This document shows positions 6,907 to 9,855 of a DNA stretch of 9,855 bases, one piece after another. The first letter of the stretch is position 1. The number at the start of each line of letters is the position of its first letter. The position numbers and the translations under genes are program-made. This DNA is from Verrucomicrobiota bacterium (GTDB lineage Bacteria > Verrucomicrobiota > Verrucomicrobiia > Verrucomicrobiales > Akkermansiaceae): assembly GCA_008932955.1 (NCBI GenBank), contig WBXE01000083.1, positions 1 through 9,855 of the forward strand. Reading direction: 5' to 3'. The notes beneath the pieces were generated by a model. That model did no database searches. It was not told the origin of the DNA and saw only the letters and a program-made list of their open reading frames with translations.

Positions 6907-6982
6907 TTGTGGCGGCGGTCTGTGACCGTCGCCGCGCTTGGACTTTGCCTGGGCAGCTGCGGTCATAGACACGCCGCTACAA
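6907..6982. repeat. REPIN-like inverted pair of palindromes
   Basis: Two copies of a short GC-rich sequence lie in opposite orientation. The arm at 6907-6928 and the reverse complement of 6959-6982 both read TTGTRGCGGCG, then an extra T in the second arm only, then GTCTRTGACCG. Each arm sits in its own hairpin: the first forms a 12-bp stem with two wobble pairs and a TGT loop (6909-6935); the second has a six-pair stem with one bulged A and an ATA loop (6959-6974). Two inverted REP palindromes about 30 bases apart are the layout of a REPIN, a non-autonomous mobile element. It fills the gap between two converging genes and could also end transcription both ways. Confidence 0.6.
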
Positions 6983-7007
6983 TGCGACAGATCTTTTCGC
7001 GCCGCCG

Positions 7008-7865
7008 CTAGGAGCGCCAGCGCTGGGTGAGCTCGCCGTACGCATCGGTGCGGCGGTCGCGGAAAAATGGCCACAGCCGCCGGACTTCTTCGAGTGCCTC
7101 GAAGTCGAGGTCCTGGTAGAGGATTTCCTCGTCGCAGGTGGAGGCTTTGGCGAGCAACTGGCCGTAGGGGCCAGCCACGAACGAGCGGCCCCAGAATTCG
7201 ATGGCGCCGGCGTTACCGCAGCGGTTGACTGCGGCGAGGTAGCAGCCGTTGGCCACCGCGTGGCCGCGCTGGACGGTTTCCCAGGCCCCGTGCTGGACCT
7301 CGCCGAGGGCACTTTTTTCCGCCGCGAGCCAGCCGATAGCGGTCGGATAGACGAGGAGTTGGGCCCCGCCGAGGGCCATCAGCCGGGCGGCCTCGGGATA
7401 CCATTGGTCCCAGCAAATAAGCACCCCGATGTGGCCAAAGCGGGTGGGCCAGACCGGCCAGCCGCTGTCGCCGGGGGTGAAGTAGAATTTTTCCTCAAAC
7501 CCCGGGTCCTGGGGGATGTGGGCCTTGCGGTAGAGGCCGAGCAATGCGCCGTCGGCGTCGAAGATGGCGGCGGTGTTGTGATAGATGCCGGCCCCGCGAC
7601 GTTCAAACAACGAGGCGATCAGCACGATGCCTAGTTCGCCGGCCAGTGTGCCGAGTTGCTCGGTGAGTGGCCCGGGCAATGGGTCGGCCAGATCAAACGC
7701 CGCCGGGTTCTGCACTTCGCAGAAATACGGGGTGAGAAACAGCTCCTGGGTGACGACGATGTTGGCACCGGCTGCAGCGGCCTGGCGGATGAGTTGTATG
7801 TGGTGCGCGAGAGCTTCGGGCTTGGAGGCGAAGCTGCGGGATTGGAGCAGGGCGAGGCGTGGCAT
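7008..7865 (-). CDS. aguB: Carbon-nitrogen hydrolase, probably N-carbamoylputrescine amidase
   Basis: The 285-residue cytoplasmic enzyme belongs to the nitrilase superfamily. It would hydrolyse N-carbamoylputrescine to putrescine, carbon dioxide and ammonia, the last step of putrescine synthesis from agmatine. The Glu-Lys-Cys triad is complete: Glu41 in VVTQELFL, Lys114 in YRKAHIP, Cys151 in LICWDQWYPEAAR. The PGFEEKFYFTPGDSG stretch (121-135), QELFLTPYFC and NRCG are typical of the AguB branch. The ATG at 7863-7865 is chosen because MPRLALLQ is the usual first strand; the frame runs on to 7943, but that part reads through the intergenic repeat array. AguA, the agmatine deiminase often encoded beside aguB, is not in the window. 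The gene diverges from valS. Substrate assignment rests on family resemblance. Confidence 0.9.
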   Translation of the reverse strand: MPRLALLQSRSFASKPEALAHHIQLIRQAAAAGANIVVTQELFLTPYFCEVQNPAAFDLADPLPGPLTEQLGTLAGELGIVLIASLFERRGAGIYHNTAAIFDADGALLGLYRKAHIPQDPGFEEKFYFTPGDSGWPVWPTRFGHIGVLICWDQWYPEAARLMALGGAQLLVYPTAIGWLAAEKSALGEVQHGAWETVQRGHAVANGCYLAAVNRCGNAGAIEFWGRSFVAGPYGQLLAKASTCDEEILYQDLDFEALEEVRRLWPFFRDRRTDAYGELTQRWRS

Positions 7866-8179
7866 GGGCGGAGCCTGCCGCAGTGCCGGCCAGATTTCAA
7901 GGATTTCAGCGATAATGTCTGGCATTATGGATGCGAGGTCCATGCAGCGATAATGTCTGGCATTATGGATGCGAGGTCCATGAGAGGCTGCCGAATATAA
8001 TGTCTGGCATTATACGGTAGGGTCCATGAGTGGCGGCCGAAGGCCTAGCTCATGGGTGAGCCTTCCGCATGACGAGAAAATGTCCGCGCTCCTCAACGAC
8101 AGGGGAGGCGGCATTCCGCACGGCGAAAGGCGGATCAGTGCTGGACAAATCCGGTGGGCTCTGGCATCAGGGGCGGCCG
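7866..8179. other. Divergent intergenic region between aguB and valS
   Basis: These 314 bases hold the repeat array (7907-8041) and then about 140 bases without a gene. In the latter part a small hairpin, GCTCA/TGAGC with a TGGG loop (8047-8060 area), and a degenerate direct repeat of TTCCGCA (near 8063 and 8114) are visible. No complete -35/-10 pair is convincing on either strand, though TATAAT occurs on both strands in the third repeat unit (7996-8001 on +, 8009-8014 on -). AGGGG (8169-8173), six bases before the valS ATG, is a weak ribosome binding site. No T-box sequence is present. Confidence 0.5.
7907..8041. repeat. Three-unit repeat array carrying identical 17-bp palindromes
   Basis: A perfect 38-bp tandem duplication (7907-7944 and 7945-7982) is followed by a diverged third unit. 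Each unit carries ATAATGTCTGGCATTAT (7912-7928, 7950-7966, 7997-8013), an imperfect palindrome with 6-bp arms ATAATG/CATTAT, followed 7-8 bases later by GGTCCATG. The second and third units also share a tail, GAGNGGCNGCCGAA, so they can be aligned over about 47 bp. The third palindrome extends to 7-bp arms and contains TATAAT on both strands. The core is unchanged while the flanks drift, which points to a binding site for a dimeric regulator. There are no spacers, so it is not a CRISPR array. Confidence 0.8.
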
Positions 8180-9855
8180 ATGTCCGAGTTACCGAAAGCC
8201 TATGAACCGCAAGCCGTGGAAGCCAAATGGTACGCCGCGTGGATGGATGGGAAATGTTTTGAGGCGGATCCCGGGTCCGCCAAGGAAGGCTATGCGATTG
8301 TCATTCCGCCACCCAATGTGACGGGCATTTTGCACCTCGGGCATGTTTTGAACAACGCGTTGCAGGATATTCTGGCACGCCGCGCGCGGCAAAAAGGCAA
8401 GGAAGTGCTGTGGCTGCCGGGCACCGACCACGCGGGTATCGCCACCCAGACGAAGGTGGAGCGCCAGCTCCGCGACGAAGAGGGCGTGGGCCGCCGCGAT
8501 GTGGGCCGCGAGGAATTTCTCAAACGGGTGTGGGCTTGGAAGGAGAAGCACGGCGGCATCATCATCCAACAATTGAAGCGGCTCGGCTGCTCGTGTGATT
8601 GGAGCCGGGAGCGATTCACGATGGACGCGGCCTACAGCCAGTGGGTGAGCCAGGTGTTTGTAGATTTGTTCAAGCAGGGGCTCATTCACCGCGGCAAGCG
8701 GATGGTCAATTGGTGCCCGGTGTCCCTCACTGCGCTGTCGGACGAGGAGGTGATCATGACGCCGCAGCGCTCGAAGTTATATACGATGCGCTACGAGTTG
8801 GCGGATGCGCCCGGCGAGTATATTGAAATATCCACCACTCGCCCGGAAACCCTGATGGGCGACTGCGCCGTGGCGGTCAATCCGAAAGACCCGCGCTACA
8901 CCCAGCACGTCGGCCGCAAGGTGAAGCGACCGTTTCCGCCTGCGGAAATCCCGATCATCGCCGACGAACACGTGGATTTGGCCTTTGGCACCGGGGCCTT
9001 GAAGATCACCCCGGCGCACGACAAGGCGGACTTTGAGATTGGCCTGCGTCATGGTTTGGACATCATCGACGTGTTGCATCCGGACGGCCGGATTCATTGC
9101 CCGGCCTGCCCGGACCTCGATGGCTTGGACCGCTTCGTGGCCCGCAAAAAGGCCGTCGCCAAGCTCGAAGCGATGGGCTTGTTGCTCAAGGTTGAGGAAT
9201 ACGACAACAACGTCGGGTTTTCCGAGCGGGCGCAGGTGCCCATCGAGCCGCGCATCTCGATGCAGTGGTTTTTGAAATACCCCTGCGTCCAACAAGCGGC
9301 TGACGCCGTGGCCAACGGCGACATCAAGTTCCGCCCCGAGCGCTGGGCCAAAACCTACGCGCATTGGATGGAAAACCTCCAGGATTGGTGTATCAGCCGC
9401 CAACTCTGGTGGGGCCACCAAATCCCCGTCTGGTACCGCAAGGATAAGTTCGCCGCCTTGCGCGACGCCGAGGCGCTGGATATGCACGATCTATCCGCCG
9501 GTGATATCCACGTCGGCGTCGACGCCCCGGCCGACGCAGCCAACTGGGTCCGTGACGAGGACGTGATGGACACCTGGTTCTCGTCGTGGCTGTGGCCGTT
9601 TGCGACCATGGCGGCGGTCGGTGAGGAGTCCCCGACCCTGAAAAAATTCTATCCGACGAGTGATTTGGTGACGGGGCCAGACATCATCTTTTTCTGGGTA
9701 GCGCGCATGATTATGGCGGGCTTCCAATTCGGCGGCGGCGTGCCCTTCAAGAACGTCTATTTTACCACCATCATCCGCGACCTCCAAGGCCGCAAAATGT
9801 CCAAATCCTTGGGCAACTCGCCGGACCCCGTCGATTTGATGGAAAAATATGGTGC
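8180..9855 (+). CDS. valS: Valyl-tRNA synthetase, N-terminal 558 residues (cut by window edge)
   Basis: The class I synthetase charges tRNA-Val with valine in the cytoplasm and edits misactivated threonine. The open frame has no stop before the edge and covers roughly 60% of the usual 880-950 residues. Visible elements are PPPNVTGILHLGH (43-55, the HIGH motif), GTDHAGIATQ (81-90), NWCPVSLTALSDEEV (177-191), the editing-domain TTRPETLMGD (219-228) and GTGALKITPAHD (270-281), ISRQLWWGHQIPVW (405-418), DTWFSSWLWPF (464-474), and the KMSKS loop (539-543, then LGNSPDP). VGFSERAQVPIEPRISMQWF (345-364) is the form seen in Bacteroidota and PVC bacteria. The ATG at 8180 is followed by the normal N-terminus (LPKAYEPQAVEAKWY) and preceded by AGGGG at a six-base distance. 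Long antisense frames across it are shadows. Confidence 0.97.
   Translation, partial: MSELPKAYEPQAVEAKWYAAWMDGKCFEADPGSAKEGYAIVIPPPNVTGILHLGHVLNNALQDILARRARQKGKEVLWLPGTDHAGIATQTKVERQLRDEEGVGRRDVGREEFLKRVWAWKEKHGGIIIQQLKRLGCSCDWSRERFTMDAAYSQWVSQVFVDLFKQGLIHRGKRMVNWCPVSLTALSDEEVIMTPQRSKLYTMRYELADAPGEYIEISTTRPETLMGDCAVAVNPKDPRYTQHVGRKVKRPFPPAEIPIIADEHVDLAFGTGALKITPAHDKADFEIGLRHGLDIIDVLHPDGRIHCPACPDLDGLDRFVARKKAVAKLEAMGLLLKVEEYDNNVGFSERAQVPIEPRISMQWFLKYPCVQQAADAVANGDIKFRPERWAKTYAHWMENLQDWCISRQLWWGHQIPVWYRKDKFAALRDAEALDMHDLSAGDIHVGVDAPADAANWVRDEDVMDTWFSSWLWPFATMAAVGEESPTLKKFYPTSDLVTGPDIIFFWVARMIMAGFQFGGGVPFKNVYFTTIIRDLQGRKMSKSLGNSPDPVDLMEKYG

Noticed and set aside
7866..7943. N-terminal extension of the amidase starting MDLASIMPDII
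   Set aside because: The extension is translated repeat-array DNA and precedes the normal family start MPRLALLQ.
7907..8041. CRISPR array
   Set aside because: The repeats are directly adjacent with no unique spacers of regular length, and there are no cas genes nearby.
8042..8179. T-box riboswitch ahead of valS
   Set aside because: The conserved T-box antiterminator sequence (AGGGTGGNACCGCG) is absent, no terminator with a T tract is seen, and the leader is short.
8777..9487. Long antisense open frame (236 codons) across valS
   Set aside because: It lies wholly within a well-supported valS frame and matches no family; in GC-rich genes antisense frames stay open because of codon bias. The same holds for the frame at 8189-8689.

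Overview
The window looks like part of the chromosome of a GC-rich, Gram-negative bacterium, most probably a member of the Verrucomicrobiota. This is inference. The signs are a valyl-tRNA synthetase of the type shared by Bacteroidota and PVC bacteria, starts with weak or absent Shine-Dalgarno sequences, GC-rich palindromic intergenic repeats, and a polysaccharide export locus with an outer-membrane beta barrel.

The left half (1-5669) is transcribed leftwards and is an exopolysaccharide locus. Reading from its promoter near 5703-5732, it encodes an outer-membrane beta-barrel protein with a disordered proline-rich N-terminal region (4008-5669), a short Wza-like export protein with one Poly_export and two SLBB domains (3030-3860), and a fused Wzc-like chain-length regulator and tyrosine kinase with a tyrosine-rich tail (783-2966). 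After a gap of about 510 bases comes the start of a dTDP-glucose 4,6-dehydratase gene (1-271), which supplies sugar precursors such as dTDP-rhamnose. Together they suggest a Wzx/Wzy-type assembly and export apparatus. The short export protein shows no outer-membrane helix, so the barrel may form the outer-membrane channel. Glycosyltransferases, flippase and polymerase must lie outside the window.

The right half holds unrelated or housekeeping genes. A DMT/EamA-family transporter (5893-6849, +) diverges from the polysaccharide operon. It converges with a carbon-nitrogen hydrolase resembling N-carbamoylputrescine amidase (7008-7865, -). A REPIN-like inverted pair of palindromes (6907-6982) lies between these two. 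The amidase diverges from valS (8180 to the right edge, +). Between them is a short array of three repeat units (7907-8041), each carrying an identical 17-base imperfect palindrome, which looks like a cluster of operator sites.

No RNA gene, insertion sequence, phage gene or CRISPR array was found. The most interesting items are the repeat array between aguB and valS, the REPIN-like element, and the pairing of a short export protein with an adjacent barrel.
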